Origin: an uncultured Clostridia bacterium
GTDB lineage: Bacteria; Bacillota; Clostridia; TANB77; CAG-508
Direction: 5' to 3'
Assembly (NCBI GenBank): GCA_944386195.1
Contig: CALXAD010000007.1
Location: forward strand, 1-61,190
Length of the DNA: 61,190 bases
In this document: positions 34,849 through 43,906 of the stretch, in pieces
How positions within the stretch are numbered: the stretch's first letter is position 1
How the letters are laid out: each line of letters begins with the position of its first letter
Notes under the pieces: model-generated
Told to the model about the DNA's origin: nothing
The model's input: the letters and a program-made list of their open reading frames with translations, nothing else
Databases searched by the model: none
Translations under genes and position numbers: made by a program

Positions 34849-35442
34849 ATGAAAAAAGAAGAAATTATAGAATCAATAGAAAAAATTAAGGATATAAGTG
34901 AAAAATTATTAAAAGCGAAAGAAGAAATAAAAGATGAAGAACTAGAAAAATATTTTTATAAATTAGAGAAAACAAGAATGGACATGTATGATGCAGTAAG
35001 ACAAAGAAATATGTGGTTAGAATTTATGGATGACAAGGGAACAGAGTTTATAGATTATGATTATAAAGCAAAAGTAGAAGATGATATTTTAAAAATATAT
35101 ATTCCAGAAAAGATACCATCTATAAAAAGGGGAGCAAATTATATTCAAAAACAAATTACATATAATATTTCAAAAGTTACAAACAAATTTAAAGGAATGT
35201 TTTATGATAAATTTGTAATGGTAATTATAAAAATATATGATGATATGAAAATATGGGATACAGATAACAGAAACGTAAAACCAATTCATGATGGGTTAAT
35301 AAATGGAAAAGTAATAAAAGATGATAATATTTATTGTGCTTGTTATATGGTACAAGGATATCATTCAGACAAAGCACATACGGAAGTATATGTATTGTCA
35401 GCAGAAGAGATAACTAGAATAATTAACAAAAGAATAAGATAA
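34849..35442 (+). CDS. RusA-like / DUF6100-type protein
   Basis: This protein of about 197 residues has an N-terminal helical segment (residues 1-60) and a C-terminal part with DTDNRNVKPIHDGLINGKVIKDDN. The D-x-DN...K...DGL...DD pattern matches the acidic active site of RusA-type Holliday junction resolvases. It also resembles DUF6100 proteins of clostridial elements. In an integrated element it may resolve recombination or replication intermediates. ATG 34849 has GAGAG upstream; an in-frame GTG at 34834 is the alternative. Confidence 0.55.
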   Translation: MKKEEIIESIEKIKDISEKLLKAKEEIKDEELEKYFYKLEKTRMDMYDAVRQRNMWLEFMDDKGTEFIDYDYKAKVEDDILKIYIPEKIPSIKRGANYIQKQITYNISKVTNKFKGMFYDKFVMVIIKIYDDMKIWDTDNRNVKPIHDGLINGKVIKDDNIYCACYMVQGYHSDKAHTEVYVLSAEEITRIINKRIR

Positions 35443-35569
35443 TAATATATACAAACATGGCAAGATTTTACAGAAAAAATAAAGAGAAATTTTTCCATGT
35501 GATTTCATATCTAAAAGTACACAAATAATAGGTATCAGAAAAATATTTTAATAAAAATAATTGTCTAGA

Positions 35570-35602
35570 GTAGAGGTAACATATACAATATGTTGCCTCT
35601 AC
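35570..35602. other. 14-bp hairpin in the intergenic region
   Basis: GTAGAGGTAACATA pairs with TATGTTGCCTCTAC apart from one T-G position. It lies between the RusA-like gene and the replication gene pair, with no T tract. It may be a replication-related or regulatory structure of the element. Confidence 0.45.
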
Positions 35603-35666
35603 AAAAGTATGATTTAATGAAAACTTAGGGGACGATTAAAGTGGATTTTAGGAAGAGGTGATTGAA

Positions 35667-36623
35667 ATGAAAGAAGAAATAAGGTTACAAAATAGAGATA
35701 TAGAATTATTGATTTTTTTAGGAAAATATAAAATAATATCATTAGATAATACAAGATATATTTATAAAACAAAGACATATCAAGAGAAAAGAATTGTAAA
35801 TTTGGTAAAACACAATTATATTAGAAGGTTAAAACATAGATATATAACTTTAGGAATTAAAGGAAAAGAATATATACTAGATAACGGATTTGAATTAAGG
35901 AATCATTGTAGAAATGAAAATAATCTAGAAAGGTTAAATGTTATAAGTGACATAGCAAGTTCTCTAATACAAGATAACTTGAATTTTATACCAAGTTGGA
36001 ATATGAAAAAGGAAGATGAACCAACAACACATTCAAGAAGATATATAGGAAAATTAGAATACAATGAACAAGATGAGTTTTTGGTATATGCAATTTATGA
36101 AGGAAAAGATGATAAGTATATAAAATCAATATATTATGATATTAGAAAAGAACATGAATATAAAAACGCAATGATATTTACAAATGATATTGAAAAAATA
36201 GTTATGAATAAAAAAGGATTTTACTTTGGTAATAATTACACGATTTTAATACCATACAATGAATACGGAAAATTTTTAATAAGAAATAATTATGAAATAA
36301 GAATAAGTATTTATAATAGATTAAAAGAATTATATGAGGTAGAGATTACGGATTTTAAATTTGCTGATTTAAAGTTAGATGATAATAATTATATTGTAAT
36401 AATGCCATTAATCAATATGGAAAAGTTATCAAGATTACATTACTATTTTGAAGAAAATGAAAATTATAAAAATATCTATATTTTCGGACTAGAAGAATAT
36501 GAAACAACTATCACTAAATATTTGCCAGAATGTCATTATAAAAGTCTAACAAGAGAAAAGATAAATGAGTTACTAAAAGAATATAGAGAAACAATTGGAG
36601 GTGAAGAAGATGAAAATATATAA
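35667..36623 (+). CDS. Replication-relaxation-like winged-helix protein
   Basis: The protein of about 318 residues has an N-terminal winged helix (QNRDIELLIFLGKYKIISLDNTRYIY...VNLVKHNYIRRLKHRYITLGIKGKEYIL). A C-terminal mixed fold follows (AIYEGKDDKYIKSIYYDIRKEHEYKNAMIFTND...). The layout matches replication-relaxation proteins encoded next to plasmid initiators. It overlaps the RepA_N-type gene by 14 bases, confirming the usual pairing. AGAGGTGAT lies upstream of ATG 35667. Confidence 0.6.
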   Translation: MKEEIRLQNRDIELLIFLGKYKIISLDNTRYIYKTKTYQEKRIVNLVKHNYIRRLKHRYITLGIKGKEYILDNGFELRNHCRNENNLERLNVISDIASSLIQDNLNFIPSWNMKKEDEPTTHSRRYIGKLEYNEQDEFLVYAIYEGKDDKYIKSIYYDIRKEHEYKNAMIFTNDIEKIVMNKKGFYFGNNYTILIPYNEYGKFLIRNNYEIRISIYNRLKELYEVEITDFKFADLKLDDNNYIVIMPLINMEKLSRLHYYFEENENYKNIYIFGLEEYETTITKYLPECHYKSLTREKINELLKEYRETIGGEEDENI

Positions 36624-37482
36624 AATAAATGAAACATTGGAATATAGCTTTTATCAAATGCCACAAGAATTATTTGATAATGAAAAATATAAAAAATTAA
36701 GTTTAGAAGCTAAGGTAATTTATTCATTTTTATTAAATAGAATGAAATTATCAAAAATAAATCATTGGATAAATAATCAAGGAGAAATATATTTAATATA
36801 CACTAGAAAAGAAATTCAAAATAAATTGAATTTAAGTGATAAACCAGTAACAAGGGCATTTAAAGAATTAAGAAATGCTAATCTAATTAAAGAAGAAAAA
36901 CAGGGATTTGGAAAACCAAATTTAATTTATATAGGAAAGATAGAACATGAAGAAATAGAAACTAATGATATAATTAGTGATTATAATATGGAAACGGATT
37001 CGGAATATATACGATTGGACAATCAAAGAAGAAGAGATTATTTTGAAGGAGAACATCCGATTAGTAATACAGAAAATTTACGAATAAATAATAAATATAT
37101 TATAAAACAAAAAAATAATAATATTGATGTTAGTCAGTCAGATATTGAGAAAGAAAACTTAGAATATATTAAGCAAAAATGTGAATTATATTTATTCGAT
37201 GAAAAACAACGAAATATTATAGAAAATACACTTGATATAATGTTTTATTCAAAAGAGTTAAAAATAGGACAAGCAATTTTACCAAAAGAAAATGTAAGAA
37301 GTAGAATGCAATTATTAAATGCTTCTATTATTTTTTATGCCATTGATAAATTAAACTATTTGAAACCAGATACTCAAATTTATAATAGTACAAATTTTAT
37401 AATTAGTTGTTTGTATAATGCAATTACAGAATATTATTCTGATAGTGATTTGCAATTTAAAATTGATTATGGAAGTGGATAA
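36610..37482 (+). CDS. RepA_N-type replication initiator
   Basis: The protein of about 290 residues has an N-terminal RepA_N domain (residues about 1-105: FYQMPQELFDNEKYKKLSLEAKVIYSFLLNRMKLSK, IYLIYTRKEIQNKLNLSDKPVTRAFKELRNANLIKEEKQGFGKPNLIYIGK). A C-terminal helical domain of DUF6017 type follows (FDEKQRNIIENTLDIMFYSKELKIG...). RepA_N proteins initiate replication of low-GC Gram-positive plasmids, so the element may replicate as a circle after excision. GGAGGTGAAG lies directly before ATG 36610. Confidence 0.85.
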   Translation: MKIYKINETLEYSFYQMPQELFDNEKYKKLSLEAKVIYSFLLNRMKLSKINHWINNQGEIYLIYTRKEIQNKLNLSDKPVTRAFKELRNANLIKEEKQGFGKPNLIYIGKIEHEEIETNDIISDYNMETDSEYIRLDNQRRRDYFEGEHPISNTENLRINNKYIIKQKNNNIDVSQSDIEKENLEYIKQKCELYLFDEKQRNIIENTLDIMFYSKELKIGQAILPKENVRSRMQLLNASIIFYAIDKLNYLKPDTQIYNSTNFIISCLYNAITEYYSDSDLQFKIDYGSG

Positions 37483-37594
37483 GAATGTTATTAATTAAAT
37501 AAGTACTCATATTACAATTTAACATAGAATAAATAAAAAGGTTAGTACTTTATTTTTTTGTCAATAAATGTTATAATACAAAGGAAACATAAAA

Positions 37595-38704
37595 ATGATG
37601 AAAGAGAAGAAAATGTTGAATTTAGAAGAAAACAATATATATTTTTATTATAATAAAAACAAATTAATAGAGAACTTTAATAAGTTTAGTAAATTAGGAA
37701 ATATATATTATCCGTTAAAAACAAATTCAAATGAAATATTAATAAAAACATTACAACCATTAATAAATAAAGAAAATAATGGATTTTTAATTAGTTCAAT
37801 AAATCATTTTGAAAAATTGAAAAAGTTAGAAGTTGATCCTTTACATATGTGCTTTATAAATGTTCTAGCTGAATATGAAACCGTAAAATATCTATATAAT
37901 AGTGGTGTAAGATTTTTTTCATTTGATAACCTAGATTCTATTATTAATTTTTTAAAATATGCAGATTTATCAAAGGTAAAGCTGGCAATAAGAATATCAA
38001 CAATGCAACTGATTAAAGATAAATTCACACATTTAGGGGCGGATTTTGAGGAAACTTTAAAAATACTAACTTTTTTACAAAACAGTAAGTGTAAAGATTA
38101 TGGGATTTCTTTTTATATACAAAATAATTTGAAAAAAGAAAATAACATTCTAGAAAAACTACTTAAGTATATACAAGAAAACTATGATAATTTAGGAATA
38201 AGTTTTGTGAGTATTGGCGGATTAGAGAAAAGTGAAAAAATAAAAGGAGAAATAATTAATGATTTAAAGAACAAACTAAAAATAAATCAAGTGATTTTAG
38301 AAGTAGGTAAGAATTTAGTAGAAGATACTATTGAAATGGAAACTAGAGTTATAAGAGATAAAATGGTTAATGGTAAACAAATAGTAATAATTAAAAATGG
38401 AATATATAGCGGTTTTTTTGATATTTTGCTTTATAATAAAAAATTTTCAATATATTTAAAAAGTAAATATGATGGAGAAATAAAAGTAGAATACGAAAAA
38501 ACAGAAGAAAATGACGTTGAATTTTATATGTGTGGAGGATCATCAGATAGTGGGGATAAAATAGGAAAAATGTATATTAATCCTAAATATAAAGATGAAT
38601 TAAAAAAAGATGCGAAATTTATTGTAAAAAATGTAGGGGCATATTTTGAAGAGTTCTTTATGCCATATAGTAGTGACTTAAAAAAAGTATTTATAGAGGT
38701 GTAA
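37595..38704 (+). CDS. Fold-III PLP-dependent decarboxylase-like enzyme
   Basis: The 369-residue protein looks like a group IV (ornithine/diaminopimelate-type) decarboxylase. The PLP-binding Lys is in YYPLKTNSN (about residue 39). Barrel strands and the glycine phosphate-binding turn (VSIGGLEKSEK) follow, and the C-terminal CGGSSDSGDKIG (about residues 312-325) corresponds to the C-x-P/S-x-C-DS-x-D motif that completes the active site in trans. It starts a run of seven closely spaced genes and probably makes an amine or aldehyde precursor. AAGGAAAC precedes the ATG. Confidence 0.78.
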   Translation: MMKEKKMLNLEENNIYFYYNKNKLIENFNKFSKLGNIYYPLKTNSNEILIKTLQPLINKENNGFLISSINHFEKLKKLEVDPLHMCFINVLAEYETVKYLYNSGVRFFSFDNLDSIINFLKYADLSKVKLAIRISTMQLIKDKFTHLGADFEETLKILTFLQNSKCKDYGISFYIQNNLKKENNILEKLLKYIQENYDNLGISFVSIGGLEKSEKIKGEIINDLKNKLKINQVILEVGKNLVEDTIEMETRVIRDKMVNGKQIVIIKNGIYSGFFDILLYNKKFSIYLKSKYDGEIKVEYEKTEENDVEFYMCGGSSDSGDKIGKMYINPKYKDELKKDAKFIVKNVGAYFEEFFMPYSSDLKKVFIEV

Positions 38705-38706
38705 TT

Positions 38707-39582
38707 ATGAAATTTAAGATGTTTAGTGTAATAGTAGGAACAGAAGCATGTATGGCATCTTGCCCATTCTGTGTTTCTGGTGTAAAACCAAGCAAAGAAA
38801 ATTTAGAAGAAAGAAATATAAATTGGAGAAATTTAAAAATTGCAGCTAATTTAGCTAATAGAAGTGATATTGATACTGTAATGTTAACAAGTAGAGGAGA
38901 GCCAACACTTTTTCCAGAGCAGATAACAGAATATTTGAAAAATTTGAGTGAGTTTCAATTCCCATTTATAGAATTACAATCTAATTGTATTCCAATTAGT
39001 CTTAATAAAGAAAAATATGAAAAGTATTTAAAAGAATGGTATGAAGAAGGTTTAACTACAATAACAATTTCAGTGGTTAGTAATAGAGCAGAGTCAAATA
39101 GAAAAATATATATGCCAAATAGCGATAAATATATAGATTTACCAGATTTAATAAAATATTTACATAGTTTCGGATTTTCACTTCGTCTTACTTGCGTATG
39201 TTGTAAAGATATGATGGATACAGTAGATAAAGTACAAGAATTCATAAATTTTGCTAAAGAAAATAAAGTAGAACAAGTTACATTAAGACCAGTAAATGAT
39301 GAATTTAGAAGAAAAAGTGCAGAAGAATGGATTAAAGAAAATAAGTTAACAGACAAACAAAAACAACAAATAAAAGATTATTTGGAAGAAAAAGGAACAA
39401 AATTATTGGAGTTAGAGAGAATAGGAACAATTTATGATGTAAATGGCCAAAATGTTTGCCTTTCATTACCTTTAAATAAATATACAAGAGACACTAATCC
39501 AGAAAATGCACGAAATTTAATATTTTTTCAAGATGGTCATATTAGATATGAATGGGAAATGGAAGGTGGAATATTATTATGA
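38707..39582 (+). CDS. Radical SAM enzyme (first of block)
   Basis: The 291-residue protein has the CxxxCxxC cluster motif at Cys15, Cys19 and Cys22 (TEACMASCPFC). The DTVMLTSRGEPTLFPEQI segment is the GGEP-like SAM site. A TIM-barrel-type core follows and there is no SPASM extension, so it is one of the short radical SAM enzymes. It starts two bases after the decarboxylase stop. Its TGA stop overlaps the ATG of the next gene (ATGA), so translation is coupled. Substrate unknown. Confidence 0.82.
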   Translation: MKFKMFSVIVGTEACMASCPFCVSGVKPSKENLEERNINWRNLKIAANLANRSDIDTVMLTSRGEPTLFPEQITEYLKNLSEFQFPFIELQSNCIPISLNKEKYEKYLKEWYEEGLTTITISVVSNRAESNRKIYMPNSDKYIDLPDLIKYLHSFGFSLRLTCVCCKDMMDTVDKVQEFINFAKENKVEQVTLRPVNDEFRRKSAEEWIKENKLTDKQKQQIKDYLEEKGTKLLELERIGTIYDVNGQNVCLSLPLNKYTRDTNPENARNLIFFQDGHIRYEWEMEGGILL

Positions 39583-40574
39583 AAGTATATAATGAACAAT
39601 CAGATAAAAGACTTAGTGAACAATTAAAACAAATACTAAAAAAAATGAGAGAAAAAAGAAATTTTAGCGCAAAAGATTATATAGAACAAAAGTGTAATTT
39701 ATTAAATGAATATATGAGTAAATATGGTTTAAAAGCATGTGTAGTAGCAATAAGTGGAGGTATTGATTCAGCTATAGTATTAGGGATTATAAAAAAGGCT
39801 TCAGAAAAAGCAAATTCTCCAATAAAAAAAATTATGCCTATGTTGTTACCAATATTAAAATCAACAGGTGTAACTAATCAAAATGAAGCTACAAATAGAG
39901 GAAAAGAATTGTGTAAAAAACTTGAGTTAAAACCATATATATTAGACTTAACATCAATTAATAATGAAATTAGAAACAATTTAGAACCTGTAATAGGAAT
40001 AAAAGGAGAAGATTGGGCAATAGGACAACTTGGACCTTATAGTAGAACACCAATACTTTATTATACTACAAGCTTGTTAAATCAAGAAGGATTTGGATCA
40101 ATTATATGTGGTACAACTAACAAAGATGAAGGAGCATATTTAGGATATGTAGGTAAAGCTTCAGATGGAATGGTAGATGTACAAGTTATATCAGACATTC
40201 ATAAATCAGAAGTATATCAAGTTGCACATGAATTAGAAATCCCTAAAAGTATTATAGAAGCAACACCAAGTGGAGATATGTATGACAGTAGAACTGATGA
40301 AACTGTTTTTGGAGCTTCTTATGATTTTGTAGAATTATATTTAAATTATTTAAATATGGAAGAAAATGAAAAAGAAAAATTTATTTATGATTTAGATGAA
40401 GAGTCTAAAGAACAATTTGATTTTTATGCAAAAAATTTAGAAAATTTACATAGATATAATCTGCATAAATATATGGCAAAATCTCCTGCCATACATTTAG
40501 ATTTATATGATAGTAGTGTAAAAGGTGGATGGGATAGTTATTATAAGATTTTAACAGAATGGTTAAGAAAATAG
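39579..40574 (+). CDS. NAD synthetase-like ligase
   Basis: The protein of about 331 residues matches the ammonia-type NAD synthetase core. The PP-loop is ACVVAISGGIDSAIVLG (about residues 55-70). CGTTNKDEGAYLGYVGKASDGMVDVQVISDIHKSEVYQVAHELEIP, PSGDMYDSRTDETVFG and YKI follow as in NadE. NadE adenylates the carboxylate of nicotinate dinucleotide and replaces AMP by ammonia. No glutaminase domain is fused. It is inside a biosynthetic block beside a nucleotidyltransferase-phosphoribosyltransferase fusion, so its substrate may be a NAD-like dinucleotide. ATG overlaps the previous stop. Confidence 0.82.
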   Translation: MKVYNEQSDKRLSEQLKQILKKMREKRNFSAKDYIEQKCNLLNEYMSKYGLKACVVAISGGIDSAIVLGIIKKASEKANSPIKKIMPMLLPILKSTGVTNQNEATNRGKELCKKLELKPYILDLTSINNEIRNNLEPVIGIKGEDWAIGQLGPYSRTPILYYTTSLLNQEGFGSIICGTTNKDEGAYLGYVGKASDGMVDVQVISDIHKSEVYQVAHELEIPKSIIEATPSGDMYDSRTDETVFGASYDFVELYLNYLNMEENEKEKFIYDLDEESKEQFDFYAKNLENLHRYNLHKYMAKSPAIHLDLYDSSVKGGWDSYYKILTEWLRK

Positions 40575-40610
40575 AGAAAGGATAGTCTAAAATAGATAGA
40601 AATTAAATTT

Positions 40611-42302
40611 ATGAAAGAGAAAGAAAAACTTTGGGATATATTAAATTTAAATGAAAATTTTAAATGTGCTGATGTAGATATAGCATACAGCAAAATAAAA
40701 AACAAAACTGATGAAGTCAAACTAGCATGGAAAATATTAAGAGATGAATATTATAGTGAAGTATATAAAAAAGAACTAGACATCAAAACTGTTATAAAAG
40801 CGGGATTTATTTTGGATGATTTAGAATTAGAAGACTTAAATTATTATAATTTAAGTTTACTTACTACGCCAGTAAGTAAACTTATAAATTTTGATGAAAA
40901 AGAAAATCCGGTAGTTCTATTATCTACAGGTGGTTTTGACCCAATACATGATGGACATATTTATATGATGGAATTTGCTAAAGAAACTTTAGAAAAAAAC
41001 GGTTATAAAGTAATAGGCGGATACTTTTCTCCATCACACCCAAGCTATGTATCTACAAAACCATATTATAAAATAAATGCGTATCAGAGATTGGATTTGT
41101 GCCAGAAGTATGTTAAAGATAGCAATTGGTTAATGATTGACCCATGGGAATCAATATATGTAAAAACATATATTAATTTTACAGATGTAATAAATAGGTT
41201 AGAACTATATTTACAAAAGCATGTAAACCCCAAAATACAAGTTGCATATGTATTTGGCGGTGATAATAGTGAATTTATGTATTGCTTTGAAAGCAAAGGA
41301 ATAGGAGTATGTGTTGAAAGAGAAGGCTATAGTAAACAATTTAATGAAACGAAAAGTAAATTTAAAGGGAAAAATAATTTATTTATTAGCAATAAATCAA
41401 TAGTATCAACATATTCTTCAAGAAACATAAGGCAAAGGCAGAATTATAAATATAAAGAACCAGAATATAGTAAAGAAGAAGGTTGCTATGTTATAAGAAA
41501 TGAAGGATTAATACCTTTTGAAAAATACAAAAAATATGTAGAAGAACAAAAATTAAAAAAAACTCAAAGGAGTTTTATAGAAGGGCTAATAACACTATTT
41601 AAACAAGCATTTGACAATAAATTAGATATAAAAACAATAGATATGAAAAAACAATTAGAAGAAGCAAAAAAAAGATTAGAAAAACAAAAAACAATTAGTC
41701 TTGACACATATTATAGAGGAACATATGATATCCAAACAAGTAGATTATTTGATATAAGTGATATACAGAAAAAATATATATCTTTAATTGGAAGAATTGG
41801 ATATGAAAGTATAGAAGAGCAAATTGAAAAAATAAAAGATGGGAATTATATTTTAGTTGATGATGATAGTGCAACAGGAAAAACAATAAGAGAAGTAATG
41901 AGTAAATTACCAGAAAGAATCAATATTGAAAAAATAGAACTTTTAGCAGATGCATTAAAAGAAAAGATTTTTGATATTGTGGATTTACGTGATTTTATTA
42001 TAGGAGTGCAAAATGGAGGTTTGGTAGGGAAACTACCTAATCACGAAATTGCAAGAGCTCCATATATGTTACCCTATGTTTGTTTAAAAAGTAGAGCATC
42101 AATATCTCCATCAAAAGAAATGGAAATGTCAATAAAGTTATGGAAAATGAATAAAAAGTTTTATCAAGAAATTGGTGGTAATATAAGCCTTAAGGAAACA
42201 GATGTAGGATTTAAAAAGTTAATGAATTATATAGGATTTGATGATAATACATCACTTGCTGATATATGTGATTGGCACATAAATAAATTAAAACAAAAAT
42301 AG
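40611..42302 (+). CDS. Fusion: J-like helix, NMNAT-type nucleotidyltransferase, PRTase
   Basis: The 563-residue protein has three parts. Residues about 10-55 form a short helical region reminiscent of a J-domain (KTDEVKLAWKILRDEYYSEVYKKEL) but without HPD. Residues about 100-300 are an adenylyl/cytidylyltransferase of NadD type, with STGGFDPIHDGHIYMM (GxFdPxHxGH) and a late STYSSRNIRQ (ISSTxxR-like). Residues about 340-560 are a phosphoribosyltransferase with the PRPP loop YILVDDDSATGKT. Phosphoribosylation of a base followed by adenylylation would give a dinucleotide in one protein. Its neighbours are NadE-like and radical SAM enzymes. Confidence 0.78.
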   Translation: MKEKEKLWDILNLNENFKCADVDIAYSKIKNKTDEVKLAWKILRDEYYSEVYKKELDIKTVIKAGFILDDLELEDLNYYNLSLLTTPVSKLINFDEKENPVVLLSTGGFDPIHDGHIYMMEFAKETLEKNGYKVIGGYFSPSHPSYVSTKPYYKINAYQRLDLCQKYVKDSNWLMIDPWESIYVKTYINFTDVINRLELYLQKHVNPKIQVAYVFGGDNSEFMYCFESKGIGVCVEREGYSKQFNETKSKFKGKNNLFISNKSIVSTYSSRNIRQRQNYKYKEPEYSKEEGCYVIRNEGLIPFEKYKKYVEEQKLKKTQRSFIEGLITLFKQAFDNKLDIKTIDMKKQLEEAKKRLEKQKTISLDTYYRGTYDIQTSRLFDISDIQKKYISLIGRIGYESIEEQIEKIKDGNYILVDDDSATGKTIREVMSKLPERINIEKIELLADALKEKIFDIVDLRDFIIGVQNGGLVGKLPNHEIARAPYMLPYVCLKSRASISPSKEMEMSIKLWKMNKKFYQEIGGNISLKETDVGFKKLMNYIGFDDNTSLADICDWHINKLKQK

Positions 42303-42315
42303 TAGGAGAAAAAAT

Positions 42316-42774
42316 ATGTTAGAAAATAATGAGATAGAAATAATAGAATGTGAATATGGAGAAAGAGAAGATGTAATCAGATTTCTTGTTCAAATAACAT
42401 CAGAAGAGTTTGGGTTTACAGATTGGAAAGATTATTTTGAACATAAGTTAGTAGAAAAGTATAAAACAGGAAAAAATAATTTTTGGATTGCTATAAACAA
42501 AGAAAATCAAGTTATAGGAACTTGTGGAGGATTACAACAAACAGAAGATACAATAAAAATGAATTGTTTTTATATAAATTCTAAATATAGAAATCTAGGA
42601 ATTGGAAAAAAACTATATAATTTATTTATAGATTTTGCTAAAAAGGAAAATTATAAAGAAATTATATTATGCACGTTTAAAGCTTTTGATAGAGCAATTA
42701 GATTTTATGAAGAAAGAGGATTCAAACTATATGAAAAAATAGAAGATGAGTTCTGGTATAAAAAACAACTGTAA
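42316..42774 (+). CDS. GNAT-family N-acetyltransferase
   Basis: The 152-residue GNAT protein has the acetyl-CoA pyrophosphate loop KYRNLGIGKKLYN and the following DFAKKENYKEIILCTFKAFDRAIRFYEERGFKLYEKIE region typical of the fold. GGAGAAAAAAT precedes the ATG, 13 bases after the fusion gene. In this block it probably acylates a biosynthetic intermediate; substrate unknown. Confidence 0.85.
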   Translation: MLENNEIEIIECEYGEREDVIRFLVQITSEEFGFTDWKDYFEHKLVEKYKTGKNNFWIAINKENQVIGTCGGLQQTEDTIKMNCFYINSKYRNLGIGKKLYNLFIDFAKKENYKEIILCTFKAFDRAIRFYEERGFKLYEKIEDEFWYKKQL

Positions 42775-42792
42775 ATTTGGAGGTATAACCTA

Positions 42793-43900
42793 ATGGAAGA
42801 TGAAATAATGAAAAACTTCTTATCTATAAATGAACAAAATTGTTCTCCAACTACTGGGAAGTATTCATCTAAAAAAGAAACATTTTATGAAGATATAAAA
42901 AAATGGCAAGGTGAAAGAGCAGATAAGGAACATATAATAAAACCAATACAATTTACTTTTGAAATTACTAATAGATGTAATTGTAATTGCAAAGATTGTG
43001 GAATGTCAGCCAATAGCATAAAAGTAGGAAAGACTAAAATAGCAGAAGAAGAATTATATAAAATAATAGATGATTTATATGAACAAGGAATACCTGCCTT
43101 TGCTATAACTGGAGGAGAGCCTTTTTTAGAATTTGATAATATGTGTAAGATGATAAAATATTCTAAAAATAAAATTGATGTTAGTAAAATAATATCAAAT
43201 GGATTTTGGGGAGAAAATGTAGAATATTATTTTGAAAAAATGGAAGAAGCGGGATTGATGGATAATCAATTTTTTGTGCCATCTATGCAAATATCAATAG
43301 GAGAGCAAACAGTTCCATTAGAATATGTATGTAATATTATTAATTATGTTACTAAAAACTATACAATAGAAGAACTAAATTTAGGAATTGTTCATACTAG
43401 ACTAAAAGGAGAAAAACAATCACAATTATCTAAATTGTATAATGTTTATATAGAAAAATTTGGAGAATTTCCAAAAGATAGAATATATTTAACAGATTCA
43501 TACTATGTAAATAGCAACGTTCAAGCTAAAGAAAAAATTGAAACATATGATATGTCAGTATATGATGCCATAAATGAATGTGACAATAGATTTGGAGTAG
43601 AAGTTGGCAAATTTGTTAGTCCAAAGATTTTTATGAAATGTAATGGAGATTGCTATCCTTGTGAGGTATTTAATATGCATAAAGATATGTTTTTAGGAAA
43701 TTATTTTGAAATAGGGTTAGCAAAAATTTTAGAAAACCTAAATAATAATAAATATGTTAGATTTATTAGAAAATATGGTACAGTACGGATTTAGAGAGGT
43801 AATACCAACTAAAATCTTAAAGCAAAACTATTGTGAAACTTCTTGTTATGGATGTGAATTTTGTATTAAATTTTGTGAAAAAAATAATTTGATAAGGTAG
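42793..43900 (+). CDS. Radical SAM enzyme with SPASM-like end, +1 frameshift required
   Basis: The joined frame gives about 368 residues. The cluster motif is Cys62, Cys66 and Cys69 (NRCNCNCKDC), followed by AITGGEPFLEF. Frame 0 stops at 43794, six bases past the CGG at 43786. Dropping the C gives GFREVIPTKILKQNY and a Cys-rich tail (CETSCYGCEFCIKFC) that could hold auxiliary Fe-S clusters, ending six bases before the next gene. Without the shift this tail would be lost. SPASM-type enzymes often modify peptides or nucleotides; substrate unknown. Confidence 0.82.
43786..43788 (+). other. In-frame CGG, +1 frameshift site 5 (radical SAM)
   Basis: ACA GTA CGG ATT TAG in frame 0; ACA GTA (C) GGA TTT AGA GAG in frame +1. 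The +1 frame adds a Cys-rich tail and fills the gap up to the next gene. Confidence 0.85.
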
Positions 43901-43906
43901 GAAAAT

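Noticed and set aside
39579..40574. Ordinary housekeeping nadE
   Set aside because: It lies in a mobile element between radical SAM and nucleotidyltransferase-PRTase genes with translational overlap, so a dedicated pathway role is more likely; a housekeeping role is not strictly excluded.
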